IMG/VR virus record: IMGVR_UViG_3300033145_002295
Coordinates: 1-31,699 of that record
Reading direction: 5' to 3' (one strand)
Source: a virus
Length of the DNA stretch: 31,699 nucleotides
The notes beneath the pieces are model-generated. The model was not told where the DNA came from, did not search any database, and saw only the letters and a program-made list of their open reading frames with translations. Below, piece after piece: positions 1 to 7,892 of the stretch (the first letter of the stretch is position 1; each line of letters begins with the position of its first letter). A program made the position numbers and the translations under genes.

Positions 1-682
1 CTATCGTATCCGGCGTATTGTCATCATCAAATTCAAATTCAACTTCTGCGGGGCAATGTTTTTGAATTACGTCTTCATAATATCCTACCCCTTTTATTTG
101 ATCTTCAGTTTTAAGCCAATTAATTTCTTCGATAATAAATTCATGTTGAGTTTTAGATCCATTGAAACATTGATAAAATGCCCAAAATCTATCTTCTCCT
201 GAAAACCTTTCTCCATCTTTTAATTCAATTTTCCAAATTTCATTTTTTTCAAAATAAGTATAAATTATATCCAATTCATTTTGGCTTTCATCATATATCC
301 AAAATCTAACTTCTTTTTCTGGATCATCAGTTAAAACATTACCATTCCAGTCAAATAATTTAAATCTTAATCCACATTCTTCAACTTTATCTGGAAATCC
401 AATAATTAAAGGACTTTTATTATTAGGTTTTCGAAACATTATCATAACTTCTTCATCTTCTATAAATGCATAAGCTCCATTTTCATCCATACTATCAGAA
501 TAAGTCTCATCAAAAGATTTTCCATCATCAGAATATTCTTCTTCACAGTGATAATGAATCGGGATAGAACTTCCTATTCCACTGACATCAGCAATCATGT
601 CTTCATAATTAATATTACTAATAGTTCCTCTTTGAATATTTCCTGCTTTTAAATCTATATCTTCCCACTGAAAAGAACTCAC
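1..682 (-). CDS. Baseplate/tail protein with OB-like segment (partial, 3' end off window)
   Basis: An open frame runs from a GTG at 680-682 to the window edge with no stop, giving 227 codons. The GTG overlaps the last base of the upstream gene's TAG (TAGTG), and an AGGAG lies 7 bases ahead of it (about 690-694), which decides the start; there is no ATG near it. The protein begins SSFQWEDIDLKAGN. Around residues 33-100 it has a stretch I read as a beta-barrel: GIGSSIPIHYHCEEEY, then GAYAFIEDEEVMIMF, then PLIIGFPDKVEECG. Small beta-barrels of this style are common in phage baseplate and spike proteins, but the family is not certain. The rest is acidic, rich in F, W and E. It is the last visible member of the baseplate operon, so a virion role is inferred from position. 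Its true length is unknown. Confidence 0.75.
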   Translation of the reverse strand, partial: MSSFQWEDIDLKAGNIQRGTISNINYEDMIADVSGIGSSIPIHYHCEEEYSDDGKSFDETYSDSMDENGAYAFIEDEEVMIMFRKPNNKSPLIIGFPDKVEECGLRFKLFDWNGNVLTDDPEKEVRFWIYDESQNELDIIYTYFEKNEIWKIELKDGERFSGEDRFWAFYQCFNGSKTQHEFIIEEINWLKTEDQIKGVGYYEDVIQKHCPAEVEFEFDDDNTPDTI

Positions 683-2379
683 TACCCTACTCCTTTTATA
701 TTTTCAGAAACATTTTCATAATATTTACTAGAAGTTGGAACTATAAACCAAGTTTCAATTTCGTCTTCTCCGCTTCCCGATGTTCCCTTTTGAATTACAA
801 CCCAATCACCTACAGAAAATTTTGATTGAGAAAATCCCCTTACTTCTTTTCCTGCAATTTTATATTTCCAATGTTCTGTTGGGCCACTTCTATAAGGACC
901 TTCTTCTATTACTCCCGCTTCTAAAAAATTTGGAGAATATGTATAAGTCAACATAAGAACAGGATATTCTCTAGGATCAGGATCAGGAATTTCCATGTTA
1001 CTATTAATTGTAAAAAATGTTTTCTTTTCTTCAGGCCAATTCTCAAAATTAGCCATTCTTGTTTGCTGTTCATTCAAAACAGATATGTCATTATAATGAC
1101 CATAAAGATAATATAATCCAGAAGGAATAGGATAATCATCTCGAAAGACATGCGTTCTACAAATTGGATTATGAGAATCTAGAGCAAATTTAGCTTCAGT
1201 TCCAATTTCAAAAGTATAATTGGTCTGATATACTCCTTCGTAAAATCCTTCTCTAGCTTCAGTGTGTTCCACAGGATCTCCTTCTGTAGAGGCCAGGGCT
1301 TCAACTCCTGTTTGTCTAGTTGTTATTTCAATTATCTTTCCTAAATCTACACAAACATAAACGGTATAATAATTTTGAAGTCTGGTTGTAAGAAATTGAG
1401 TGAGGCCAATGGAAACTCCAAACCCTGCTGCATTATAACTTTCTCTTAAAACATTTTCTATTGCCCCATAATCAGAAGACCATTCTTTTATAGCTTCTTC
1501 GTAAATAGATTCAAGATTAATAGATTCAAGAGAAGGAGCTAAAATGTTTCTTTTACAAAATGTTACTCGATTATATTCTTCAAAATTTATATAAGGAGCA
1601 GTTGTTCTTATTTCATCTTTTAATGTAACATATTGATTTGGTTCTTTTGTACTACAAGAATCTTCTCGAATCATATAACTTGCGTGAGCTTCCGCTACTT
1701 CCATCATACTTTCATCTGCATTAAGAGATAATAAAGAATTTTCCCATCTTTCTTTATTGAGATAATCAAGAATCGTGACTCCAACACTATGGCTAAAAGT
1801 TTGAACATCTGATCCGAAGAGTTTTACTTCGGCATAATGATCATCAAATCCATAAAATCCATCTCCTTTTGCTTCACGTTTATTCCAATATGTTAAGTCA
1901 TCATGGCCTTTAATCATTCCAATTTTGTTTTTAGTCTTAGGTTTAAACTCTAAAATTTCCGGTTCCCATGTTTTATTTAAAAGACCAAAAGTATCAGTCT
2001 GGTTTTTCCATTCCTTTCCCATTACTTTATTTACATCATAAAAAAAATCACCACAATAAACTTTAAGAGGACAATGTTTTATTATCCCAAGACCTCTTGT
2101 GCCGAAAAAAGAAAATACACTAAAAGCTTTTAACCTAGGATCTTCTTCAATTGTTACAGAAATTTTTAAATAATCAAAGTCACCATCCCCCCAAGTTTCT
2201 TCTTCTAAAGAAAATGAACAAGCAGAAAGATATCCATGACCAGCTTGAAGAACAGAATCGGCTGGTTTCTGCATATATAGTTCTAAGACTCCGTCTGAAT
2301 CGCATCCAGAAGGAACCATATTTAATGCAAGAACTTTTCCACCTTCTCCAGTTCTTACGACTTTATCTACAATTCCCAT
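682..2379 (-). CDS. Baseplate protein with a CAP/SCP-like domain
   Basis: 565 residues. ATG directly follows the TAA of the gene before it. The N-terminal 190 residues are beta-rich and cysteine-containing, of unknown family. Residues about 198-345 resemble the CAP (SCP/YkwD) superfamily: an ILDYLNKERW opening like the usual L-N-x-x-R helix, then AEAHASYMI like the A-x-x-H-A-x-x-M helix, a WSSDYGAIENVL segment, GFGVSIG, and a closing strand pair YYTVYVCVDLG. Only one of the two cavity histidines of classic CAP domains is visible (near residue 231), so activity is doubtful. The C-terminal part (about 400-565) is beta-rich and ends with a barrel-like FSVGDWVVIQKG segment similar in style to the small protein at 3672-3941. 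Probably a baseplate or cell-contact protein. The CAP assignment rests on motif reading and is moderate. Confidence 0.7.
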   Translation of the reverse strand: MGIVDKVVRTGEGGKVLALNMVPSGCDSDGVLELYMQKPADSVLQAGHGYLSACSFSLEEETWGDGDFDYLKISVTIEEDPRLKAFSVFSFFGTRGLGIIKHCPLKVYCGDFFYDVNKVMGKEWKNQTDTFGLLNKTWEPEILEFKPKTKNKIGMIKGHDDLTYWNKREAKGDGFYGFDDHYAEVKLFGSDVQTFSHSVGVTILDYLNKERWENSLLSLNADESMMEVAEAHASYMIREDSCSTKEPNQYVTLKDEIRTTAPYINFEEYNRVTFCKRNILAPSLESINLESIYEEAIKEWSSDYGAIENVLRESYNAAGFGVSIGLTQFLTTRLQNYYTVYVCVDLGKIIEITTRQTGVEALASTEGDPVEHTEAREGFYEGVYQTNYTFEIGTEAKFALDSHNPICRTHVFRDDYPIPSGLYYLYGHYNDISVLNEQQTRMANFENWPEEKKTFFTINSNMEIPDPDPREYPVLMLTYTYSPNFLEAGVIEEGPYRSGPTEHWKYKIAGKEVRGFSQSKFSVGDWVVIQKGTSGSGEDEIETWFIVPTSSKYYENVSENIKGVG

Positions 2380-3675
2380 TTAGCTTTCTCGAATTATAAA
2401 AGAATCATTGGCGAGACTATCAGAATCAGAATTTAAGAATCCTGGTTTCTCAGATCTGATTCGATGTTTTATTCCAGAAATGACATCTTCAATTAATAGT
2501 TCTCCAGCAGCATTAGTTCTTCCAACAGAAACATCATCTACCCAAACTTCAGCATCTGCAATAGGAGCTCCTGTTACAAAGTCTTTATAAATTACTGTAA
2601 TATCATATTTCTTTACTCCTTCTCCTTCTCCAAGTTCATATCCGATACAAATAATATCACACAATTCATTCTCATCATTTTTAACAAAGAAAACTCCTTT
2701 TCCTAAAATGGCAGAAGTTACTAAAAATTCTAACCACCGACTAACATATTTAATTCTAACTGTTCCGTATCCCGGAGGAATACCATGAACATATCCATCT
2801 TCTGGATTAATTGGCATTACTAAATCTCCATTTTCTACCAAAAATGGATTTAGATTACCGCTAAGAGTTTCTTGGCTGATCAATCTATAAACAAATTCAG
2901 AAGCACTAAAGTCTCCATTACATCCTGAAATATCTTCTTCTATTGTTTCTTCTTTAACTCCTAGAAATTCTATGCTTCCCCTTGTTGTTCCAACTGTTAT
3001 TTGATTTCTCTCTGCTCCATATACTCTGATTAATGCCTTGTTTTCATTAGCATAATTAGCCCCATCATCACTTGAAGTATCAGATTCAACAGTAATGGGT
3101 AAGCACTCACTATCTGCACAGCTACTTTTTATGTCTATTGTAGTTACTGCTTTGGCAGTTGAATCTCCTTCACAGTCCGCAAGAGCTATCAGCAGCAGAG
3201 TCCCAACTGAATTACCAACAAAACTATGCTTTAAATATCGCGACTTGTAGCTGACCTTTATTACAGCAAAACATGGAAGACTTGCCATAATTTCTTTTAA
3301 TCCAATTGTACTAGAAAAAGTAATTGAAGGAATAAGTTCTCCACTTTCACTGTAGGCATTCCCTATAAGCTCGCAATTAAAATCTGAATAAAGGGGAAAA
3401 TCAAGATTCTCCGTCTGTTCTCCTGAAAAAACAAGATATTCCTCTTCAATATCAATTTCAACATTTGAATCAAAGCGAATAGAACCGTTTGTAGCAAAAG
3501 TAATTATTGTAAGGTCTTGGGGGCTTTCGTATAATCTAATAAAATATGAAGTTCCGTTGAGATAACAAGCAGGATTATTATTATCATCAGAATTAAGTTC
3601 CCATGTTAAAGAACAATCTCCCTCAGAACAACTCTCAACTATATTCAAAGTAGTATAGGAATAAACAGTATTCAT
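2380..3675 (-). CDS. Baseplate beta-domain protein (two copies of shared domain plus carboxypeptidase-regulatory-like domain)
   Basis: 431 residues; its ATG overlaps the upstream TGA (ATGA) behind an AGAGGT. It contains two copies of a domain shared with the two hub-associated proteins upstream. Copy 1 (about 8-170) has FIRLYESPQDL, NGSIRFDSN, LVFSGE and VSYKSRYL. Copy 2 (about 180-330) has LIRVYGAERN, RGSIEF and IKYVSRWLEF. The last 70 residues (about 360-431) read as a carboxypeptidase-regulatory-like beta sandwich: YKDFVTGAPIADAEVWVDD, then VGRTNAAGELLIEDV and a final strand. There are paired cysteines (CSEGDC, CADSEC). Such domains usually act as spacers or surface contacts, so this is probably a baseplate or side-fibre component. 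No enzymatic motif is visible. Confidence 0.75.
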   Translation of the reverse strand: MNTVYSYTTLNIVESCSEGDCSLTWELNSDDNNNPACYLNGTSYFIRLYESPQDLTIITFATNGSIRFDSNVEIDIEEEYLVFSGEQTENLDFPLYSDFNCELIGNAYSESGELIPSITFSSTIGLKEIMASLPCFAVIKVSYKSRYLKHSFVGNSVGTLLLIALADCEGDSTAKAVTTIDIKSSCADSECLPITVESDTSSDDGANYANENKALIRVYGAERNQITVGTTRGSIEFLGVKEETIEEDISGCNGDFSASEFVYRLISQETLSGNLNPFLVENGDLVMPINPEDGYVHGIPPGYGTVRIKYVSRWLEFLVTSAILGKGVFFVKNDENELCDIICIGYELGEGEGVKKYDITVIYKDFVTGAPIADAEVWVDDVSVGRTNAAGELLIEDVISGIKHRIRSEKPGFLNSDSDSLANDSFIIRES

Positions 3676-3941
3676 ACTATTACCTCTGGAATATTTCCAA
3701 TAATTGGAAGCCGTTTGCCTTTACCTATAATTCTACAACTCTGCTGTTTTTCATCAAAAAATAATATAGCCACATAATCTCCAGAATTAAATTTCAAACT
3801 AGATGTATTTTGGACAAATAAAAAACTCTTTCCGTTAGAAAGCTTAATATTATAACTATCTTCGTGAACTTTCGTAACAATAGCATCTGTATAATAAACT
3901 GTTTTTTCTTCGGGAACAACTATCGTCTTTAGTTTTTTCAT
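3672..3941 (-). CDS. Small beta-barrel baseplate protein
   Basis: 89 residues, linked to its neighbours on both sides: ATG overlaps the upstream TAA (TAATG) with AGGAA ahead, and its TGA overlaps the next ATG. The alternating pattern TDAIVTKVHEDSYNIKLSNG, FLFVQN, SGDYVAILFFDE, CRIIGKG is what a five-stranded OB- or SH3-like barrel looks like. Small barrels of this kind occur in phage hub and spike complexes. No family is recognised. It lies between the putative hub C-terminal domain and a beta-domain protein, so a structural role in the baseplate is likely. Confidence 0.7.
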   Translation of the reverse strand: MKKLKTIVVPEEKTVYYTDAIVTKVHEDSYNIKLSNGKSFLFVQNTSSLKFNSGDYVAILFFDEKQQSCRIIGKGKRLPIIGNIPEVIV

Positions 3942-4267
3942 TAAATAAATTCCTCAAATTTAACTAACTCTAAATTCATTGTAAGCTTTGAAGAAGTTCC
4001 AGAAATCACAACTTTATTAACTTTTCTTACCCCGGATAATCCAAAAAATGGATCAGACATTTCAACTATATCATCATCCATAATAGCTTCTCCGCCATCT
4101 GTCTTTTTAAAAGGGACTTCTAGGTTTTGAATATGTTGAAGATACCATTGTCGATCTATTTCATTCTTTCCACGTTTAGTCGCCATTAAATCAGTAATGA
4201 TTAAATCATCTTCTACAGGATTTAATTCTTTATCTCCAAGTCCTCTTATGCAATAAACTTCTATCAT
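3941..4267 (-). CDS. Probable detached C-terminal domain of the tail hub
   Basis: 108 residues with AGGAG 6-8 bases before ATG. The fold pattern matches the end of gpD/gp27-type tail hub proteins, where a polar linker is followed by 'dIVxVxDxxxGxxGxxxVxxVxISGxxxxxxMxLELVxF'. Here the equivalents are DDDIVEMSDPFFGLSGVRKV, then NKVVISG and MNLELVKFEEF. In related phages this segment is normally fused to the hub. Here it is a separate gene, two genes downstream of the hub N-terminal part, with a beta-domain protein between them. The assignment is an inference from pattern and position. Confidence 0.65.
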   Translation of the reverse strand: MIEVYCIRGLGDKELNPVEDDLIITDLMATKRGKNEIDRQWYLQHIQNLEVPFKKTDGGEAIMDDDIVEMSDPFFGLSGVRKVNKVVISGTSSKLTMNLELVKFEEFI

Positions 4268-4270
4268 TTT

Positions 4271-4777
4271 TTATTCTCCTGAAAAAGAGAGAATTAGATT
4301 TCCAGTTCTAGAAAGCCTGAATTTAAAAAGTATATATTTAGTATAGTATGAAATAGATGCTATTCCAAAAATTTTTCGATTTGTTCTTATTGCTTTTGAC
4401 CCTTCCGTATAAGATATAATTGGAATGCATTCTTCCATATCTTCATTAAAAACTAATCCATCAAAAGAATATTGAAAATTTCCAAAGATCATTTTTTCAA
4501 CAGATCCTGCATCATCTCCTCCGAAAGTTATAATTTCATTTGGTGAAATGGCCTCTATTACTTCGGCAGTATCTAAAACAATTGAACCGAAATTTGCTCT
4601 AGCAACAATAGAAAGATCTGGATTAGATCTATATAGCCTAACATAATAATCGATTCCTGGAATATAACAACTGGGATCATTATTATCTTCATCTACAATG
4701 GAAGCTTCCATTATTGAATCTTCATCATAAGAAAGGGCAATCGTTACATCATGATAAGCTTTTGTTTCTGTCGCCAT
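4271..4777 (-). CDS. Single-domain copy of the shared baseplate beta domain
   Basis: 168 residues. I start it at ATG 4775-4777 (MATETKAYHD) rather than at the ATG 24 bases earlier, because an AAGGA lies 6 bases ahead of this one and it begins one base after the upstream stop. Almost the whole protein is one copy of the domain seen at the hub C-terminus and twice in the 2380-3675 gene: YYVRLYRSNPDLSI, FGSIVLDTAEVI, IITFGG and ISYYTKYILF. Tandem duplication inside the operon is the simplest explanation. Function unknown; probably a baseplate component attached to the hub. Confidence 0.75.
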   Translation of the reverse strand: MATETKAYHDVTIALSYDEDSIMEASIVDEDNNDPSCYIPGIDYYVRLYRSNPDLSIVARANFGSIVLDTAEVIEAISPNEIITFGGDDAGSVEKMIFGNFQYSFDGLVFNEDMEECIPIISYTEGSKAIRTNRKIFGIASISYYTKYILFKFRLSRTGNLILSFSGE

Positions 4778-4778
4778 A

Positions 4779-6398
4779 TTAATTTCCTTGATATTCTGCA
4801 ACTATTCTCGAAATAACTTCATCAAAAGTTAATGGGTCACATGGCTGCTCTACTCTGAGCAAATAAAGGTCATATTTAGAAGAATATGTAACTAAGACAG
4901 GTTCGTCTTCTATTCCTGACTCAGAAGTTATTGTTTTGTATCCGCTATTAAATTCATAACTTGTAGAAGGAAGATTAGTGCAGTCATATCTTTCAATTAA
5001 ACTAACAGAATTAATAGGTCTAAAAGTTTCTAAAGATTTTCCAGAAAATCCTGTTGATTCTTTAGAAATTACTTCCGATACACTTGAACTCATCAACGTA
5101 ATTTCTCCTAAAGAACAACTGATTTCATAATCTAAATCGAAAGGAGATCTATATACTCTTAGCCAAATATCTGACCCAAAAATAAAAGTGGTTTTTTCTT
5201 CATTAAGATCATCATCTAAAACAATTTCTAAATTCATATTTTGTTCTGCTAAATCATCTTTCGGACCTCTAACTAATATTCGATTATATCCTTCTGGAAA
5301 ATCAACCCTTTCTTCTAACAAATGAATTCCTTCTGTGTCATAAAAAGTAGCTTCTGTAGATCCTGTAGTGTCATACTTTTCATATCTTACAATAACTTTA
5401 TCATCTAAATCTGTTCTAACTTGTCCCCCTATTACTTTTGCAAGCCGATTAATTATTTCAATAGGGGTTTCATTAGAAACTACAAAAGAATCTTTTTTAA
5501 CAACAAAATCATCAATTTCTAATTCCAAAGAAAAGTTTCCATCAATAACATTTTCCATTATTTCACTTGCCATTCTATCATTAGTTTGCCATATATGAGG
5601 AACATAAGAAGAATCCTCAGAACAAATCCAATTTCCACTAGAGTCTTGATATATCTCTTTATCTGTAATTGGAATAGCATAAGGAGCATCAAGAATAGCA
5701 ATGTGAGATCTTCCCCAAATACTAAAAAATCCATCTTCAGGATTTCTACTCACATTTCGTTTCTCTAAAAGAAATTTATAATCAATATCATCAATAGTTA
5801 TTTTAATTCTTTTCTCTTTAATTCTTAAGGTTGGATCTGATTGTGTAAAGAATTCTTTACCCGTAAAAGTAATTTTCCCAGAATTTACATAGTTTTCTTC
5901 AGAAATAGTAACCGACCAATCAAGAATGTAATCGGTAACATCAACTTCATCTAAGAAAATTTTAATAATATAAGAATATTCAACAAAGCTTGGATCTCCC
6001 CTTAAGATATTAATTCCCACAGTTTCTTTTTCGTAAGGGCCATTATAATCTAATAAATCATTTACTGAAATAAATTCAGGAATATGGTCTGTTGATAAAA
6101 TGTTTAAAGAAATAGTTTCTCTAATTGAAGGTTCAATTAAATCGTTCAAAGAGATGATTTCGCTAAACACTTCTAATGAATTAATCCCTACAATTTCAGA
6201 TTCTATTAAAGAAGTTATATCGTTAATAGAAATAAATTCAGCAGGAATTTCTCCAGAAATTTTGTTAATTCCTATGACTTCTGCAAAAACTTCAAATCTA
6301 TTAAGAGAAAAAATTTCTTGTAAAAAGCTTCTCCACCCTACTGGATAAAGCCTTTCATCTCTATATGGATATGGTTTTCTTATTATTAAATCTGTCAT
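4779..6398 (-). CDS. Tail hub (gp27/gpD-like) with N-terminal tandem repeats and C-terminal beta domain
   Basis: 539 residues; TAATG overlap with the gene before and AGGAG about 9 bases upstream. Three regions. (1) Residues 28-132: eight tandem repeats of E-x-x-[SG]-[ILV]-N. (2) About 140-385: the hub core, with IIKIFLDEVDVTDYILDWSV, KITFTGKEFF, KEKRIKITIDD, and the typical late segment FVVSNETPIEIINRLAKVIG followed by VRTDLDDKVIVRYEK. This matches the 'estPxeiixxLAxxiGxxvxsdxdgxlvvr' pattern of phage late-control/hub proteins. (3) About 388-515: the shared beta domain (WLRVYRSPFDL, LGEITL, TGFSGK, VTYSSKYDLYLL). The usual hub C-terminal domain is missing and may be the protein at 3941-4267. 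Role: trimeric hub at the end of the tail tube, expected from the family. Confidence 0.8.
   Translation of the reverse strand: MTDLIIRKPYPYRDERLYPVGWRSFLQEIFSLNRFEVFAEVIGINKISGEIPAEFISINDITSLIESEIVGINSLEVFSEIISLNDLIEPSIRETISLNILSTDHIPEFISVNDLLDYNGPYEKETVGINILRGDPSFVEYSYIIKIFLDEVDVTDYILDWSVTISEENYVNSGKITFTGKEFFTQSDPTLRIKEKRIKITIDDIDYKFLLEKRNVSRNPEDGFFSIWGRSHIAILDAPYAIPITDKEIYQDSSGNWICSEDSSYVPHIWQTNDRMASEIMENVIDGNFSLELEIDDFVVKKDSFVVSNETPIEIINRLAKVIGGQVRTDLDDKVIVRYEKYDTTGSTEATFYDTEGIHLLEERVDFPEGYNRILVRGPKDDLAEQNMNLEIVLDDDLNEEKTTFIFGSDIWLRVYRSPFDLDYEISCSLGEITLMSSSVSEVISKESTGFSGKSLETFRPINSVSLIERYDCTNLPSTSYEFNSGYKTITSESGIEDEPVLVTYSSKYDLYLLRVEQPCDPLTFDEVISRIVAEYQGN
6003..6317 (-). repeat. Eight tandem 12-17 residue repeats in the hub N-terminus
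   Basis: Within the hub, units begin at residues 28, 40, 54, 68, 80, 94, 108 and 125, i.e. steps of 12, 14, 14, 12, 14, 14 and 17. Each starts E-[IVFT]-[FIV]-[SG]-[LIV]-N, with N at 33, 45, 59, 73, 85, 99, 113 and 130. Examples are EIFSLN, EVIGIN, EFISIN, EIVGIN, EIISLN, ETISLN, EFISVN and ETVGIN. The regularity suggests a beta-solenoid or a stack of short hairpins. Confidence 0.9.
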
Positions 6399-7330
6399 TA
6401 AACTGTGTCTCCTGAAACTGAAACCATAATTTCTGTTCCAAGTAAGCTCTGATCATTACTAACAAAGCTCACTATAACCGAATGCCCGACTTTTTTTTCA
6501 ATATCTATTAAAAAAGAACCATCTGCTGCTGATGAAAGACCTGTTCCAACTAAATTATTTTTATCAGAATCCATAACGATTATTCTACACTGACTCCCTG
6601 TTATTATATCTCCGCTTCTGTTTTTACAAACCCCTTTAACTTTAGAAGCAGCTTTTATTTCAGTATCTAATAAAAAATTTGAACCAAGTCTTCCTCCGAC
6701 AATTTGAGTGATGGTAAATTTAGGTCTTAAAAAATAGAGATTAGAAGAAGGCCCATAAATATCACAATATCCGCCTTTAGCACTTATAGTAAACCCAATA
6801 GAATTACCTTGCATGAATTTATAAAATGTTTGAATTATATCATCAAATTTAACGTTGTTTGCTGATAAATCAGCAGAAACTGTTTTTTCATATAATGTTG
6901 AATCATAATTTTCTAATGGAACATCAAAAGGAATATAGTGTTCTAGAATATCTTCATAAGTAATTTCAGTAGAAGTTGTCCAAGAAGAACCGCTAGAATT
7001 AGCCCACGGTTTAATCGTAATATTAAGTTCTACTTCTCCATCATTTAAAGTAGCTTGTAAAAAATTCAAAAGAAAGGTTGTGCTAATTGGAGAATTCTGA
7101 ACATTCATCTTATCTAAGTCAGGCTTTAAGGCTGTTAAATAATTTTCGATTATCTCTTCTGAAGCATTAAGATCAAACTTTTTTTCTCCAGATCTAACAA
7201 TTCCAAAAGAATCAGGAATAAATATTCCTGATTCTAGAAAAGTTTTTGCCCCTGTAGTTTTATTTCTCAAAATTCTTTGGAAATAACACCAATAATTCCA
7301 ATAATCTACTACTGATTCTTCATATGCCAT
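6398..7330 (-). CDS. Baseplate/tail-tip structural protein with C-terminal carboxypeptidase-regulatory-like domain
   Basis: 310 residues, TAATG overlap at both ends. The N-terminal 220 residues are not recognised. They start with an aromatic-rich VVDYWNYWCYFQRIL and contain a DIIQTFYKFMQGN helix-like segment. From about 228 there is a beta-sandwich: VKGVCKNRSGDIITGSQCRI, then DGSFLIDIEKKVGHSVIVSF. This matches the same region of the 7893-8837 protein (GYVKDWRGHIVRKQCIIII ... TGYFNTKI ... VLVSCF), so the two proteins share this module. Position just upstream of the hub suggests a tail-tip or baseplate component. No enzyme motif seen. Confidence 0.65.
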   Translation of the reverse strand: MAYEESVVDYWNYWCYFQRILRNKTTGAKTFLESGIFIPDSFGIVRSGEKKFDLNASEEIIENYLTALKPDLDKMNVQNSPISTTFLLNFLQATLNDGEVELNITIKPWANSSGSSWTTSTEITYEDILEHYIPFDVPLENYDSTLYEKTVSADLSANNVKFDDIIQTFYKFMQGNSIGFTISAKGGYCDIYGPSSNLYFLRPKFTITQIVGGRLGSNFLLDTEIKAASKVKGVCKNRSGDIITGSQCRIIVMDSDKNNLVGTGLSSAADGSFLIDIEKKVGHSVIVSFVSNDQSLLGTEIMVSVSGDTV

Positions 7331-7881
7331 TATGTTTCATCCCTAATTGTGGTTGTTGTGTAAGTATTTATTTCTAAAGTATTCATATTTCCTCTTTCGG
7401 TTCCCCAAGTTCCATTAATTATGATTTTGAGACTTCGATCATTTCTATAAATTCCCGTTCCATATCTAATGTGAATAAATCTATTAATAAGAAATGATCC
7501 TCCTTTTTGAAATAAAAGAAGATTGCTCTTAGATTTACTATTTGTCTTTATTGTAAACCAATAAGTTCCTGAATCCAAATTTAATCCATTTAGTGCGAAA
7601 GTGTATCCAGTTGGAGGAATATCTTCGTCATTAATCCACGAAGACTCATCAATAACGGACTGGGTCAAATCTAATGCGCTATCTTTTCCAATTCCTGCTC
7701 TAACTTCACATTTCAGCTTAACATCTCGCAAAGGATCTTGGTTTGTAGAATCAAATTCAACCGTTACTGAATCTAAAATAAAAGATTTTTCAAAAAAGAA
7801 AGATTGATTTACAGATTCCTCATCTATTATTCCAAATCCAACTGTATCATTATGGTTTAGTTGTGATTTTAAAATTGCCAT
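7330..7881 (-). CDS. Jelly-roll-like tail surface protein
   Basis: 183 residues with AAAGGA before ATG. The sequence has the look of a jelly-roll or carbohydrate-binding-module-like beta sandwich: SFILDSVTVEFDST, DVKLKCEVRAG, GLNLDSGTYWFTIKT and LKIIINGTWG. 'LxxGtYWFxI' is typical of surface-exposed sandwich domains. A short stretch (NQDPLRDVKLKCEV) resembles WNPLRNEIQLDVEI in the next gene upstream, so the two may be related. Possible receptor or glycan contact; that is an inference from fold style only. Confidence 0.65.
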   Translation of the reverse strand: MAILKSQLNHNDTVGFGIIDEESVNQSFFFEKSFILDSVTVEFDSTNQDPLRDVKLKCEVRAGIGKDSALDLTQSVIDESSWINDEDIPPTGYTFALNGLNLDSGTYWFTIKTNSKSKSNLLLFQKGGSFLINRFIHIRYGTGIYRNDRSLKIIINGTWGTERGNMNTLEINTYTTTTIRDET

Positions 7882-7892
7882 ACTAATTTCCT

